Positions 1 to 9,283 are shown, numbered from the stretch's first letter. The stretch: 64,000 nt of DNA from Microbacteriaceae bacterium PS02344 (GCA_029959905.1 JASCNZ010000007.1:32001-96000); one strand, 5' to 3'. Notes: generated by a model not told the origin, from the sequence alone. Program-made: numbers and translations.

Positions 1-582
1 GAGGTCGTCGAGGTCGCCGGGCTCACCCGCGACCGGGCGATCGGCGGGGGAGAGGGCACGTGGATGCCGCCCTCCCCGAACCTCCCCAGCCCCACGACCA
101 CCCTGCTCTATCCGGGCACGTGCCTCGCCGAGGGCGTGAACGTCTCGGAGGGCCGCAGCACCGCCGTGCCCTTCCGCGTGGTCGCTGCCCCCTTCATCGA
201 CGGGGAGCGCTACGCCGCGGCCGTCAATGCCGCCGGGCTGCCGGGCCTCGCGGCGGTGCCCTACGGTTTCACGCCGCTGGTGCGCGACCACGCGGGCGAG
301 GCGTGCGAGGGCGTCATCCTGCACGTGACGGATGCCGAGGCGCTGCGCCCCGTACACGCCGGAGTGCGTCTGCTCTCGCTTGTCGAAGAGCTGCATCCGG
401 GTGCCCTCGTCGAGCGCTCCCTCGTGCCGATGCCGGGCGAGTCGGACTGGAGCCCGCTCGAGAAGCTGTTCGGCGTGCGCGGGGCGTTCGCGCAGATCAC
501 GGGTGGCGAGTGGGACGACCCGGCGCGCCTGGCCGTGCCCGACTGGCCCGCCGCGGTCGCCCCCGACCTGCTCTACGCCTGA
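1..582 (+). CDS. namZ: NamZ-type exo-beta-N-acetylmuramidase (DUF1343), 3' part only
   Basis: The reading frame is open from the first base, so the 5' end lies outside the window. The visible 193 residues carry landmarks of the C-terminal part of DUF1343/NamZ proteins: the W-M-PPSPN-P block, then LLYPGTCLAEGVNVSEGR, then a P-F--V-APFIDG block, a GFTPLVRDHAG-ACEGV segment and an HVTD motif. NamZ enzymes remove terminal N-acetylmuramic acid from peptidoglycan fragments and are usually secreted or surface-associated, acting in cell-wall turnover and recovery. Its last bases overlap the convergent DUF2510 gene by 10 bp. Family assignment is from motif recognition; substrate is known for the family, not shown here. 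Confidence 0.85.
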   Translation, partial: EVVEVAGLTRDRAIGGGEGTWMPPSPNLPSPTTTLLYPGTCLAEGVNVSEGRSTAVPFRVVAAPFIDGERYAAAVNAAGLPGLAAVPYGFTPLVRDHAGEACEGVILHVTDAEALRPVHAGVRLLSLVEELHPGALVERSLVPMPGESDWSPLEKLFGVRGAFAQITGGEWDDPARLAVPDWPAAVAPDLLYA

Positions 583-1340
583 GGAGCCTGAGGTGCCTGA
601 GGTGCCTGAGGTGCTTGAGGTGCCTGAGGAGCCTGCGGCACCTGCGGTGCTTCGTAAGCGCGCGAGAGTTCGCGCACCAGACGCACGGCGAGCTGTGCCG
701 CCCCCAGAGTGAAGAGCGAGCTGACGATCCCCAGGTAGGTGGCGGTGCGGAGACCCTCGAGGGTGGCGGCGTTGTTCGTCATCTGGTTCGCGATCGCGCC
801 CAATACAGCGGCGAGAATCCAGCACATCCACCACTGAACCTGCCAACGCGGGCGTTCGCGACCCGCCGCCCGCCACAGGTCGGAGATGTCCTGGTACGGG
901 AACCAGAAGGAGATCACCGGGATGATCCACCCCCACACGTGCCATCCGGGGCCGCGTCGCGTGCGGCCGAGAGCCAGGGTCGCGAGGCGGTGCTGCCAGA
1001 TCAGCCAGAACACCGCCGTGGTGAGGCCGCAGAGGGCCAGGAGGATGGTCACCGCCAAGACCGCGGCGTCGTACAGGGAGGATGACGCGATGGCCCCGCT
1101 GTCGCCGTCCATCACGGCCGAGATGACCGAGAGGCCGTACATGTCGACGGCGATGCTCGCGATCGTGAAGCCGACGGTCGTGTAGAGCAGCGCCCGCACG
1201 ATCAGCGGCAGGCGGCCGACCGGCTTGCCCTTCGCTGCCTCGACCGTGGGCTGCACCCACTGCGTTCCGTCCCACCACCACGACGCGGCGGAGCCGTCGG
1301 GCGCGGGGTACCAGCCCGGCTGCTGCACGGGTGAAGTCAT
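573..1340 (-). CDS. DUF2510/DUF4328 membrane protein with C-terminal APQ repeats
   Basis: A 255-residue membrane protein of unknown function. Residues about 8-30 form a DUF2510 module (GWYPAPDG followed by a WWWDGTQW tryptophan cluster), typical of actinobacterial membrane proteins. A DUF4328-like part with roughly four to five hydrophobic segments follows, including the [18 protein letters not shown] stretch characteristic of that family. The C-terminus ends in about eight tandem Ala-Pro-Gln triplets encoded by a 9-bp repeat. I chose the ATG at 1340 because a GGAG sits 8 bp upstream; a longer in-frame start at 1391 has no better signal. The 3' end overlaps the convergent namZ. Confidence 0.8.
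   Translation of the reverse strand: MTSPVQQPGWYPAPDGSAASWWWDGTQWVQPTVEAAKGKPVGRLPLIVRALLYTTVGFTIASIAVDMYGLSVISAVMDGDSGAIASSSLYDAAVLAVTILLALCGLTTAVFWLIWQHRLATLALGRTRRGPGWHVWGWIIPVISFWFPYQDISDLWRAAGRERPRWQVQWWMCWILAAVLGAIANQMTNNAATLEGLRTATYLGIVSSLFTLGAAQLAVRLVRELSRAYEAPQVPQAPQAPQAPQAPQAPQAPQA
577..652. repeat. 9-bp tandem repeat encoding the APQ tail
   Basis: About eight near-identical copies of a 9-bp unit (GAGGTGCCT on the + strand) run through the 3' end of the DUF2510 gene and right up to the stop codon of the convergent namZ. Units differ mainly by gtg/gag and cct/ctt substitutions. Copy number is likely to vary between strains by slippage. Confidence 0.8.
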
Positions 1341-1486
1341 CGTTCGTCTCCGATCGTCGAAGGCTCGCTCGTCGAACCCACCGGAGAGCAAGACGGGGAA
1401 GCGCCCGGAATCGGTCGTGCGTGGCGTCGGTGGCCCGCCGCGTCAAGCCCCTGCGGGTGCGGCATCCGCTCGGCCAGGGTGACCGC

Positions 1487-2767
1487 ATGAGTCTCGATTC
1501 CCCCGACGACGCGGGTCCGGGCGGCGCCGTCGGCCGCTACCTCCACGACCACCTCACCGAGATGCTCGACCGGCTCTCGGCCTGGGTCGCCATCCCGTCG
1601 GTGTCGGCGGATGTGCGCCACGCCAAGCCCGACGAGTGGAGTGTCACCGCTCCGTTCACCCCGGTCGAGCGCGGCGGTCGCCTCTACGGGCGCGGTGCAT
1701 CGGATGCCAAGGGGCAGGCGCTCGCGCACATCTAGGGTCTCCGCGCCCACCGCGAGGTGTTCGCCGGTTCCGGCGCCCTCAACGTGAAGATGATCATCGA
1801 CGGCGAGGAGGAGATCGGGTCGCCGAACCTGCGAGAGCTGCTGCGCCGGCGACGCGACCTTCTCGCGTGCGATTGGATCGTGTTCTCCGACACGCTCCAG
1901 TGGAGGGTGGACGCCCCGGCCCCGGTCACCTCCATGCGCGGCACGGTCACGGCGACCCTCACCATCCGGGGACCAGAGCGCGACGTGCACAGTGGTGCCG
2001 CCTCCGGCGTGACGCCGAATCCGTCGCTCGCGCTCGCCGAGGTGCTCGCGGGTCTGCACGCCGACGACGGCAGCATCGCGATCGAGGGCTTCGACGACGA
2101 CGTGCCGCCGCTCAGCGCACAGCGCCGCCGCGAGCTCGCCGCACTGCCCTTCGACGTCGACGACTGGCTCGCCCGCAGCGAGACCCGCAGCGTCATCGGC
2201 GAAGAGGGCTACACACCGCTCGAACGGCTGTGGGCGCGGCCCGCGATCGAGGTCATCTCGCTGCTCGCGGGTGATCCGGAAGGGTTCGAGCGGTCGGTGA
2301 TCCCGCGCGAAGCGACGGCGTCGCTCAGCATCCGGACCGCACCGGGTCAGCGCATCGCCGAGACCGCCGACCGGCTGCGGGCGCACATCGCGCGGGCGGT
2401 GCCGCCCGAGGTCGAGTACGAGTTGACCGTCGACCAGGCCATCGCGCAGGAGCCGTACGTCACTCCCGACGGCCCCGTGACCGTAGCACTCGAACGCGCG
2501 CTCACCCTCGGCTACGGCATCCCGGTGCAGGGGCGCATGGGCAATGCCCGGGGTGGCCCGGCCGACCTGCTCGCGACCGAACTCGGAGTGACCGTGCACT
2601 TCCTCGGCACGGGCCTGCCCGAGGATCACTGGCATTCGAGCGACGAGAGCATCGACATCCGCATGCTGCTGCGCGGCGCGGCGACGATCGCCCACCTCTG
2701 GCGCGAGCTCGCCGCCCTCCCGCCCCGCCGACCGGAGGTCAGGAGAGAAGGGGGAGATCGGGGATGA
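1487..2767 (+). pseudogene. M20 family metallopeptidase, internally deleted and with an in-frame amber codon
   Basis: The start ATG at 1487 begins a protein resembling M20 dipeptidases: VAIPSVSAD near the N-terminus, [22 protein letters not shown], and a C-terminal GTGLPEDHWHSSDES block. Two lesions are visible. First, about 65-75 residues expected between the SVSAD segment and the DEW segment are absent, which removes the first metal-ligand His-x-Asp motif. Second, the frame meets TAG at 1733 and then continues in the same frame through the EEIG motif; the position reads like a conserved Trp codon (TGG to TAG). Either lesion alone should abolish activity. The remaining sequence is otherwise undamaged, so the decay looks recent. 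It overlaps the convergent DeoR gene by 29 bp. Confidence 0.85.
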
Positions 2768-3476
2768 GGGGATTGCCGTCGAGGGGGTCGGTGATCACCG
2801 CGGTCACCGCCGACAGGTCGAGCACGGGATAGCGCGACACGGCGCCGATCTTCTCTTCGCTCGCCAGCACCAGCACCTCGGCGCAGCGCTCGGCGAGAGC
2901 GCGCTTGGTGACCGCGTCGTCGATCTCGCCCGTCGTGAGGCCGTGCAGAGGGTGCACGCCGGTGACGCCGAGATAGAAGGCGTCGGCGGCGAGGTGGCGG
3001 ATCGCCTCCATCGCCAGCGACCCGCTCGCGACGAGCGAGTGCCGCGAGAGCTCGCCGCCGATCATCACGACCCTCGCATCGGAGTGCTGGGCGACGGCGA
3101 GGGCCACCGCCGGGCTCGGGGTGAGCACGGTGAGTCCGGCAGCGGGCGGCAGGTGGCGGGCGAGGGCGAGGGTGGTGGTGCCGGCGTCGAGCACGATGGT
3201 CGACCCGCGGCGGATGCCCTCGGCGGCCCGTCGCGCGACCCGCTCCTTGCTCGCCGTCGCGAGGTCGGCCCGCGCATCGACGGGGCGGTCGGCGGCGGGT
3301 ACCGGGAGGGCGCCGCCGTAGACGCGGATGACCCGCCCCTCGTCTGCGAGTTCACGCAGATCCCGTCGGATGGAGTCCTCGGAGAGGCCGAGGTCCGCGG
3401 CGACGCTCTTGGCGACGACGCGTCCGTCGCGGGCCAGGATGTCGAGCAGGTGGGCCTTGCGCTGGGCACCGAGCAT
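2739..3476 (-). CDS. DeoR/GlpR-type transcriptional regulator
   Basis: A 245-residue regulator of usual DeoR length. Residues about 5-58 form the winged helix-turn-helix (GLSEDSIRRDLRELADEGRV then RVYGGA), and the rest matches the DeoR sugar-phosphate sensor domain (the LDAGTTTLALA, VMIGGE and ITD motifs). Such proteins are repressors released by a phosphorylated sugar or related intermediate. AAGGA lies upstream of the ATG. The gene is divergent from the DUF4406 gene, with a 55-bp shared control region holding two TTGCACG repeats, so local and self-regulation are likely. The effector cannot be told from sequence. Confidence 0.9.
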   Translation of the reverse strand: MLGAQRKAHLLDILARDGRVVAKSVAADLGLSEDSIRRDLRELADEGRVIRVYGGALPVPAADRPVDARADLATASKERVARRAAEGIRRGSTIVLDAGTTTLALARHLPPAAGLTVLTPSPAVALAVAQHSDARVVMIGGELSRHSLVASGSLAMEAIRHLAADAFYLGVTGVHPLHGLTTGEIDDAVTKRALAERCAEVLVLASEEKIGAVSRYPVLDLSAVTAVITDPLDGNPLIPDLPLLS

Positions 3477-3493
3477 GATGTTCCTTCACGAAG

Positions 3494-3524
3494 TTGCACG
3501 TTCTTGCACGGTTAACGTTACAGT
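3494..3524. promoter_or_regulatory. Candidate DeoR operator repeats and -10 of the DUF4406 gene
   Basis: Two direct copies of TTGCACG lie 10 bp apart (3494-3500 and 3504-3510), one helical turn, followed by GTTAAC. TACAGT (3519-3524) ends 7 nt before the ATG of the + strand gene, which predicts a leaderless transcript. The repeats would overlap its -35 region. The assignment to DeoR is inference from position. Confidence 0.5.
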
Positions 3525-3531
3525 GTCCGGC

Positions 3532-3885
3532 ATGAACACTCCACTCCTCATCCTCATCGCCGGCCCCTACCGCTCGGGCACCGACGGCGACCCTGCGCGC
3601 ATCGCCGCCAACCTCGAGCGGCTCGAACAGGCATCCGCCCCGATCTTCCGTCTCGGCCACGTGCCCATGATCGGCGAGTGGGTCGCGCTGCCGGTGCTGC
3701 GCACGCTCGAGGCGGACGTCGTCGACGGCGACGTGATGTACGACACCGCGCATCGCCTGCTGCAGCACTGCGACGCCGTGCTGCGCCTGCCGGGGGCCTC
3801 CGCCGGCGCCGACAAGGACGTCGAGATCGCGCGGGAGCGCGGCCTGCCCGTGTACTTCTCCATCGACGAGATCCCCGCGGCCTGA
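3532..3885 (+). CDS. DUF4406 protein (nucleoside 2-deoxyribosyltransferase-like fold)
   Basis: A 117-residue protein beginning LLILIAGPYRSG and continuing with a GHVPMIGEWVALPV block, typical of DUF4406 proteins related to nucleoside 2-deoxyribosyltransferases. The AGPY motif at the first strand and an acidic residue pattern in the middle fit that fold; enzymatic activity is unproven for this group. The start was placed at 3532 because a -10 hexamer precedes it by 7 nt and upstream frames run into the control region. The divergent neighbour is a DeoR regulator, fitting a role in sugar or nucleoside metabolism, but this is inference. Confidence 0.75.
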   Translation: MNTPLLILIAGPYRSGTDGDPARIAANLERLEQASAPIFRLGHVPMIGEWVALPVLRTLEADVVDGDVMYDTAHRLLQHCDAVLRLPGASAGADKDVEIARERGLPVYFSIDEIPAA

Positions 3886-3928
3886 CCCCCTCCCGCGGAA
3901 ATGGTCGAGAACACCCCGGCCCCGATCG

Positions 3929-4897
3929 TCAGCCCGCGGTAGACCGACCGACCGACGAGTCGGGGAACACGACGCCCGTCCGCTCCTCCGACAGGCGCCA
4001 CATCCGGGCGGCATCCGTCTCGCTGCGCAGCCGCGTGTAGACCGGCTGCTCCGCCGGCGCGCCCCCGAGATGTCCCATCCCCTTCGGTCCGTACAGGCGG
4101 CGGGGGCGGGCGTCCGAGGATGTTGCGGCGTACAGCGCCGGCAGCGCGGCCGTCTCGGGCGTGCCGAGCAGGATGCCGCGGGCGGCCGCCCAGCGGATCA
4201 CCCTTACGCCCACGGTGTCCGCGGTCCGTCCCAGCTCGGGACGGGCCGCGAGCAGGCTCGTCGGTGCGACGCCCGGGTGCGCGAGGTTGCTGGTGATGCC
4301 CCAGCCGTGGCGCTCGCTGCGGCGGTCGAGCTCGAGGCCGAACATCCCGAACGCGATCTTCGACTGGCTGTAGGCGCGGGCGCCGCTGTATGAGCGCTCC
4401 CAGGCGAGGTCGTCCCAGTTGATGGACCCCTGGTTCGCGGCGACGCTGACCTGCGAGGTGATGCGCGCCCGCCCGGCGCGCAGCAGGGGGAGCAGATGGC
4501 CGACGAGGGCGAAATGGCCGAGATGGTTGGTGCCGAACTGCAGTTCGAAGCCATCGGCGGTGGTCTGACGCTCGGGCGGGGTCATGACCCCGGCGTTGTT
4601 GATCAACAGGTGGATCGGATGCCCGTCGGCGCGCATACTCGCGCCGAACGCGGCCACCGAGTCGAGCGAGGAGAGGTCGAGCGCGGCGATCCGCACGCGG
4701 GTGCCGGGTGCGGCATCACGGATGATGGATGCCGCGGCCTCCCCCTTCCCCGGGTTGCGCACGGGGAGCACGACCTCGGCGCCGGCGGCCGCGAGACGTG
4801 CGGCGATGCGCAGGCCGATGCCGTCGCTGCCGCCCGTGACGACGGCGCGGCGGCCGCGGAGGTCGGGGATGTCGAAATCGATGCTCGCTCGGGTCAT
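3929..4897 (-). CDS. Short-chain dehydrogenase/reductase
   Basis: A 322-residue SDR. It has the Rossmann glycine motif TGGSDGIG (residues 21-28), NNAG at 100-103, a Ser in the TSQVS strand (about 148-151), and the catalytic Tyr176-x3-Lys180 (YSQSK). The length and the GTNHLGHF motif suit the retinol dehydrogenase/oxidoreductase-like group, which uses NAD(P)H on small carbonyls or alcohols; the substrate is not predictable. GGAG precedes the ATG. It is divergent from an XRE/MmyB-type regulator that commonly controls such adjacent SDR genes in actinobacteria. Confidence 0.9.
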   Translation of the reverse strand: MTRASIDFDIPDLRGRRAVVTGGSDGIGLRIAARLAAAGAEVVLPVRNPGKGEAAASIIRDAAPGTRVRIAALDLSSLDSVAAFGASMRADGHPIHLLINNAGVMTPPERQTTADGFELQFGTNHLGHFALVGHLLPLLRAGRARITSQVSVAANQGSINWDDLAWERSYSGARAYSQSKIAFGMFGLELDRRSERHGWGITSNLAHPGVAPTSLLAARPELGRTADTVGVRVIRWAAARGILLGTPETAALPALYAATSSDARPRRLYGPKGMGHLGGAPAEQPVYTRLRSETDAARMWRLSEERTGVVFPDSSVGRSTAG

Positions 4898-5023
4898 GGG
4901 TGTGCTCCTTCGTGATCTGGCTCCAGGGTGCGCTGGTCGAGCGGATGCATCCAGGACATGCCATGCAGTGGATACGCCTCGGTTGCGGGTGCGAGGATCG
5001 GTGCGGCGGAAGGACGGTGCGCA

Positions 5024-5866
5024 ATGGCGATCGACAGAGGGGCGCTGGCCGGTTTCCTGCGGCTGCGGCGCCACAGCCTGCAGCCCGAGGATGTCGGTTT
5101 GCACCGGGGTCAGCGTCGGCGCACCGAGGGGTTGCGGCGGGAGGAAGTCGCGGCCCTCAGCCACATGTCGACCGACTACTACGCGCGTCTCGAACGGGGT
5201 GACGGCCCCCTGCCGTCCGAGCAGATGCTCGCGTCGATCGCGCAGGGATTGCACCTGACGATCGACGAGCGCGACCACCTGTTCCGCCTGGCTGGCCACC
5301 ACCCGCCGCCGCGCGGAGAGGCGAGCGACCACGTCGGTCCTGGATTGCTGCGCATCCTGGATCGGCTGGGGGACACCCCGGCCGAGATCGTCACCGAGCT
5401 CGGCGAGACGCTGCGGCAGACGCCGCTCGGGATCGCGCTGACCGGGGACACGGCGTCGTTGCGTGGTCCCGAGCGCAGCCTCGGCTATCGCTGGTTCAGC
5501 GCTCCACGCACCCGCGGGCTCTACGCCGAGGAGGAGCACGCCTTCCTGTCGCGGTTATGGGTGTCGGGTCTGCGCGAGGTCATCGCGCGGCGCGGGCCGG
5601 AATCGCGGGCGGCAGCTCTCGCCGACTCCCTGCTCGCGCAGAGCGCGGAATTCCGAGCGATCTGGGAGAGGCACGAGGTCGGCGTGCGTCCGCGCGAGAC
5701 GAAGCACTTCGTGCACCCGGATCTCGGGGCGCTCGAGCTCACCTGTCAGACACTGTTCGATGCGGAGCAGTCGCAGGCGCTGCTCGTCTATACGGCGATC
5801 CCCGGCACCGAGAGCCACGAGAAGCTCCAGATGTTGTCGACTCTGGCTCCCCGCGTCGCGCGCTGA
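5024..5866 (+). CDS. XRE-family regulator with MmyB-like ligand-binding domain
   Basis: 280 residues: an N-terminal helix-turn-helix (about 5-75, with [21 protein letters not shown] and the ARLERG recognition region) and a PAS-like MmyB C-terminal domain ([14 protein letters not shown] and [14 protein letters not shown] motifs). Members of this family usually regulate a divergently transcribed oxidoreductase in response to a small hydrophobic ligand, and here an SDR gene lies divergently 126 bp away. The ATG at 5024 has GGAAGGA 10 bp upstream. Confidence 0.9.
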   Translation: MAIDRGALAGFLRLRRHSLQPEDVGLHRGQRRRTEGLRREEVAALSHMSTDYYARLERGDGPLPSEQMLASIAQGLHLTIDERDHLFRLAGHHPPPRGEASDHVGPGLLRILDRLGDTPAEIVTELGETLRQTPLGIALTGDTASLRGPERSLGYRWFSAPRTRGLYAEEEHAFLSRLWVSGLREVIARRGPESRAAALADSLLAQSAEFRAIWERHEVGVRPRETKHFVHPDLGALELTCQTLFDAEQSQALLVYTAIPGTESHEKLQMLSTLAPRVAR

Positions 5867-5904
5867 CCGCTCCCGGCCGCCCGACCCCCTTCTAGGCTGG
5901 AGGC

Positions 5905-6087
5905 ATGAACAAGAACACCCTCTGGACCGTCCTCGGCGTGGTCGTGGCGATCGTCATCGCCTGGTGGATCGTGAGCGCGCTGTTCTCGATCCTGTGGTTC
6001 ATCGCGAAGGCGGCGATCGTGGTGGTGGTGGCGGTCGTGGTGTTCTTCGCCCTGCGCAGCCTCTTCTCGTCGCGCGCCCGCGACTGA
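5905..6087 (+). CDS. Small two-helix membrane protein
   Basis: A 60-residue protein almost entirely hydrophobic: one membrane segment at about residues 5-27 and a second at about 29-53, with a positively charged tail (RSLFSSRARD). No family recognised beyond being a conserved-looking small actinobacterial membrane protein. TAGGCT ends 6 nt before the ATG, and the intervening bases also contain GGAGG, so the mRNA may be leaderless or very short-leadered. It precedes the oxidoreductase gene by 14 bp. Confidence 0.7.
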   Translation: MNKNTLWTVLGVVVAIVIAWWIVSALFSILWFIAKAAIVVVVAVVVFFALRSLFSSRARD

Positions 6088-6101
6088 CGCGGCGACCCAC
6101 C

Positions 6102-6689
6102 GTGGCCGTCCTCATCGTCACCGCGCACCCGCAGTCCGACTCGCTCACGGCGTCGATCGTCGATCGGCTGCGCGACGCCCTCCCGGCCGATGCCGTGCGC
6201 ATCGCCGACCTGCACGCCGAGGGGTTCGATCCCCGCTTCACCGAGGCCGACCGCATCACCTATGCATCGGGCGCGGATTTCCCGACCGACGTGGCGGCCG
6301 AGCAGGCCCGGATCGACGAGGCCACCGACGTGGTGCTCGTCTTCCCGGTGTACTGGTGGAGCTTTCCTGCCCTGCTCAAGGGGTGGATCGACCGCGTGTT
6401 CGTCAACGGGTGGGCATTCGACGTCGACGCCGAGGCGGGCATCCGCCGGAACCTCGGGCGGCTCACCCTGCACATGATCCCCGTCGCGGGCGACACCGAG
6501 GACGTCTACGAGCGGCACGGCTACCGCGCCTCGTTCGAGACGCAGATCGCGCACGGCATCCTCGACTTCTGCGGGATGCAGCGCGGCGAGACCGCGTTCG
6601 TCTTCGACTCGGAGGGCGATGCAGGGCTTCGTGATCGCAGCGTCACCGCGGCGATCGAGGCCGTGGCCAGGGCGATCTCCGCCGACTGA
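6102..6689 (+). CDS. NAD(P)H:quinone oxidoreductase-like flavodoxin-fold protein
   Basis: 195 residues starting with GTG. It opens with VLIVTAHPQSDSLT, the FMN/FAD phosphate-binding motif of the Flavodoxin_2 (NQO/KefF/MdaB) family, and contains the diagnostic FPVYWWSFPALLKGWIDRVF segment for the isoalloxazine pocket. Such cytosolic enzymes carry out two-electron reduction of quinones and related electrophiles. It lies 14 bp after the small membrane protein, so the two are probably co-transcribed, and is followed by a strong bidirectional terminator. Confidence 0.9.
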   Translation: MAVLIVTAHPQSDSLTASIVDRLRDALPADAVRIADLHAEGFDPRFTEADRITYASGADFPTDVAAEQARIDEATDVVLVFPVYWWSFPALLKGWIDRVFVNGWAFDVDAEAGIRRNLGRLTLHMIPVAGDTEDVYERHGYRASFETQIAHGILDFCGMQRGETAFVFDSEGDAGLRDRSVTAAIEAVARAISAD

Positions 6690-6720
6690 CCCAGCACGGC
6701 CCGTCGCGCCGCCGCAAGAC

Positions 6721-6757
6721 ACGAAGAAGGGCCCCGCCATCACGACGGGGCCCTTTT
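6721..6757. terminator. Bidirectional intrinsic terminator
   Basis: AAGGGCCCCG (6727-6736) pairs with CGGGGCCCTT (6746-6755) across a 9-nt loop, with a T run on the + strand and A/G-rich bases upstream that give a T-containing tail on the minus strand. It lies between two convergent genes. Confidence 0.9.
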
Positions 6758-6772
6758 CGTGTGACGGCGGAC

Positions 6773-9283
6773 TCAGCTCTCCTGCATCGCCCGACGTCGC
6801 GCCCGCACGATGAACGGCGCGGCACCGGCGAGCAGGAGCAGCAGCCCGGCCGCCGAGAGGGCCGCGATCAGCGAGCCGTCGGCACCGGTCGCGGCAAGCC
6901 CGTCGCGGTCGGCCGCGCTGCCCGCAGCAGGATCGGCCGGGTCGCCGGCGGCACCGCCCGCGGGCGGCGTCGAACCACCGGGCGTCGAGCCGCCGGGGGC
7001 AGCCGGCGCGGCGATCGCGAACTCGACCGCGAGCGGGGCGGAGCTGCGCGTGCCGAGCGCCTGCGCGACGTTCAGGCGGTTCGCACCGACCGTCAGGCCG
7101 CTCACCTCGAGCGTCCATTCGCCGTTCTCTGCGACGACGGCCGAAGCCGGAGCGGCGGCCACCGCGACCGCCGCGGGAGTCGTCACGGCCGCGTCGGCGA
7201 CGTTCACCTGCGCGCCGGGCAGTCCCGTGCCGCGCAGGGTGACCGACGTGGTCGATGCCGGCAGCTCGCCCTGCGGCGCGCTCGTCACCGCGAAGGTGCT
7301 GAGGTCGGCGCGCTGCGTCAGCCACTCGTCCGGCGTGGTCGGCCGGTCGATGATGCGCGTCTCGCCGATGCATCCGTTCCATCCGTTGCGGGCGGCGTCG
7401 TCGACCCAGTCCGCGCCGAGGATCCACGAGTGGCCCTCGTGCCAGGCCATGCCCCCGACATCGGTCGCGTTGCGCAGCACCGGCGCGCCGTCGACGTACA
7501 TCGTGGTCGTCCGCTTCGCGGGGTCGTTCACGAGGGCGACGTGCACCCAGGTGTCGACCATGATCTCGCCCGACCAGTTGACGCGGTCGCCGAGAGCGGC
7601 GTTCGCGTCGAGGCTCGTCCACTGGAACTCGCGCAGGCTCGAGATGCCGAGGGCGCTCGGCGAGGCCGTCCAGTCCCACCGCGTCTCGGGCACGCCGATC
7701 TGCGAGCGGTTGCCGGTGCGGGTGAGGAACTTCGACCACGAGTTCGCGGCGACGCTCCACTCCGGGTCCATCTTCACGAACGTCTCGATCGTGTAGCCGT
7801 CGCGCAGGTCGACGTCGTTGATCGGCGCGTCGGCGGCCGTGGTCAGGTAGCTGAAGCGCGACCCGGTCGAGTCGGCGAAGCACATCGAGGCGCCGTCCGA
7901 CGAGAAGCCGTGGGCGTCGTCTTCGATCGTGACGTCGTCCCACGTGGCGCCCACCGCGTTGGTGGCGGCCGGGTCGACACGGGTGAGGTCGTTGTCGCCC
8001 GCGACGTCTTCGATCACGGTGTCGGCGCCGACGACGCCCGACTCCCCGTTGAAGCGCCAGTGGGCGAGCGTGCCCTCGGCCTCGACGAAGTCGAGCTCGT
8101 TGCCCGGCAGCTCGGTCGAGATCGGGTCGGGGCCCTCGAAGCCATCGAGCAGCAGCGTGCGCGCTGCGGTCGAGAGGGAGCCCTCGTCGGGGGTGCCGGC
8201 CGTGAAGCCGGGGGCGAATCCGGCGAAGCGCTCGGCGAAGTCGATGTCGAGCGAGTACCGCTGGTGCATGCCGTCGAGCAGCGGCTGGTCGTAGCTGGTC
8301 AGCGACTCCTGCGGCTTCGCGACGACCCACGGCGACCCGGTCTCGAGCGAGAGGGTGCCGTTGGTGAGGTCGAACTCGAACAGGCCGAGGTAGCCGTTCC
8401 CGCCCTCGTAGGCCATCTGGTAGTCCATCAGCACCTGGTGCACGTCATGACCGAAGTCGTTCTGCTTCACCTGGCGCGTCGCCCCGTGGAAGTGCCCGTT
8501 CAGGGTGAGGAAGATCTGATCGTTGCTGCGGATCAGCCGATCCCACATGCGCTGGCTGTCGGCGGTCTCGACCGGTGACATCTGGTCGGCGGCGACGTTG
8601 ATCAGCGCATGGGAGCTGAGGATGACCGGCACGGTGGGGTGGGCGTCGAGCACGCTCTGCGCCCAGGCGAGCGTGGCGTCGGACGAGTTCCAGCTGATGG
8701 CCAGCGACATGAACTGCTGCCCCTCGGCCTCGAAGATGTGGAACTGGCTGAGGCCCGTCGGGTCGGACCCGCCGTAGGTGGACTGCTCGGCGGCGCGCGG
8801 CGCGCCGAACCACCGGTTGAACGGCTCGTTGGCGAGGTCGAGCTCGGTGTCGCGCTTGCCGCTGTCGAGCACGTCGTGGTTGCCCGGGAGGATCGAGTAG
8901 GGCAGGTCGGCGTCGTCGAGCGTCTGCATCGCGCGGTCGGCCGCCTGCCACTCGTTCTGCACGTTGGCGCGATCGACGACGTCGCCGAGGTGGGCGACGA
9001 ACGGGATGTTCAACTCGTCGGCGTGGTCGGCGAGCCACGCCGTCTGGGTGGCGAACGGGTCGGTGCCGTACCGCGGGGTGAACTGGTCGATCGAGTACCG
9101 CGAGTAGAACTGGGTGTCGGGGAGCACGGCGAACGTGAACCGGGAGGCGAGGGGTTCGGAGGGCGCGGGGTCGGCGGCCGCGGTGGCGGGAGCGATGCCG
9201 GCGGTGAGTCCGGCGACGATGGTGGTCGCGATCACGGCGGCGCCGGTACAGCGCTGCAGTGTGCGGAAACGGCGGGGGGACAC
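6773..9283 (-). CDS. Secreted, surface-anchored calcineurin-like metallophosphatase with LamG-like domain
   Basis: 836 residues. A Tat/Sec-type signal (RRFRT followed by a hydrophobic run to ATAAA at about 36) leads into a metallophosphatase domain: D-x-Q at 56-58, GDVVD at 100-104, GNHD at 134-137, SSH near 224 and GHFH near 269 are the two-metal ligands. A region at about 410-650 resembles a laminin-G/concanavalin module (LAHWRFN, YTIETFVK, GEIMVDTWVHVALV). A Pro/Gly/Ala-rich linker follows, then LAATG, a hydrophobic segment and RARRR, which is a class E sortase (LAxTG) cell-wall signal. The enzyme should act outside the cell on phosphoesters; the substrate is unknown. A terminator follows it. 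Confidence 0.9.
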   Translation of the reverse strand: MSPRRFRTLQRCTGAAVIATTIVAGLTAGIAPATAAADPAPSEPLASRFTFAVLPDTQFYSRYSIDQFTPRYGTDPFATQTAWLADHADELNIPFVAHLGDVVDRANVQNEWQAADRAMQTLDDADLPYSILPGNHDVLDSGKRDTELDLANEPFNRWFGAPRAAEQSTYGGSDPTGLSQFHIFEAEGQQFMSLAISWNSSDATLAWAQSVLDAHPTVPVILSSHALINVAADQMSPVETADSQRMWDRLIRSNDQIFLTLNGHFHGATRQVKQNDFGHDVHQVLMDYQMAYEGGNGYLGLFEFDLTNGTLSLETGSPWVVAKPQESLTSYDQPLLDGMHQRYSLDIDFAERFAGFAPGFTAGTPDEGSLSTAARTLLLDGFEGPDPISTELPGNELDFVEAEGTLAHWRFNGESGVVGADTVIEDVAGDNDLTRVDPAATNAVGATWDDVTIEDDAHGFSSDGASMCFADSTGSRFSYLTTAADAPINDVDLRDGYTIETFVKMDPEWSVAANSWSKFLTRTGNRSQIGVPETRWDWTASPSALGISSLREFQWTSLDANAALGDRVNWSGEIMVDTWVHVALVNDPAKRTTTMYVDGAPVLRNATDVGGMAWHEGHSWILGADWVDDAARNGWNGCIGETRIIDRPTTPDEWLTQRADLSTFAVTSAPQGELPASTTSVTLRGTGLPGAQVNVADAAVTTPAAVAVAAAPASAVVAENGEWTLEVSGLTVGANRLNVAQALGTRSSAPLAVEFAIAAPAAPGGSTPGGSTPPAGGAAGDPADPAAGSAADRDGLAATGADGSLIAALSAAGLLLLLAGAAPFIVRARRRAMQES

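Noticed and set aside
1331..1735. Independent small gene of 134 codons before the amber codon at 1733
   Set aside because: The frame continues past the stop with matching M20 sequence, so it is the 5' part of one broken gene; the first 52 codons lie in non-coding sequence.
4950..4976. ATCCA/TGGAT inverted repeat between the SDR and XRE genes as operator
   Set aside because: Only 5-bp arms with a 17-bp spacer; not distinguishable from chance.
6761..8578. A 605-codon frame on the plus strand opposite the metallophosphatase gene
   Set aside because: Low-complexity Arg/Gly/Val composition and no motif; the opposite strand has a complete multi-domain protein.
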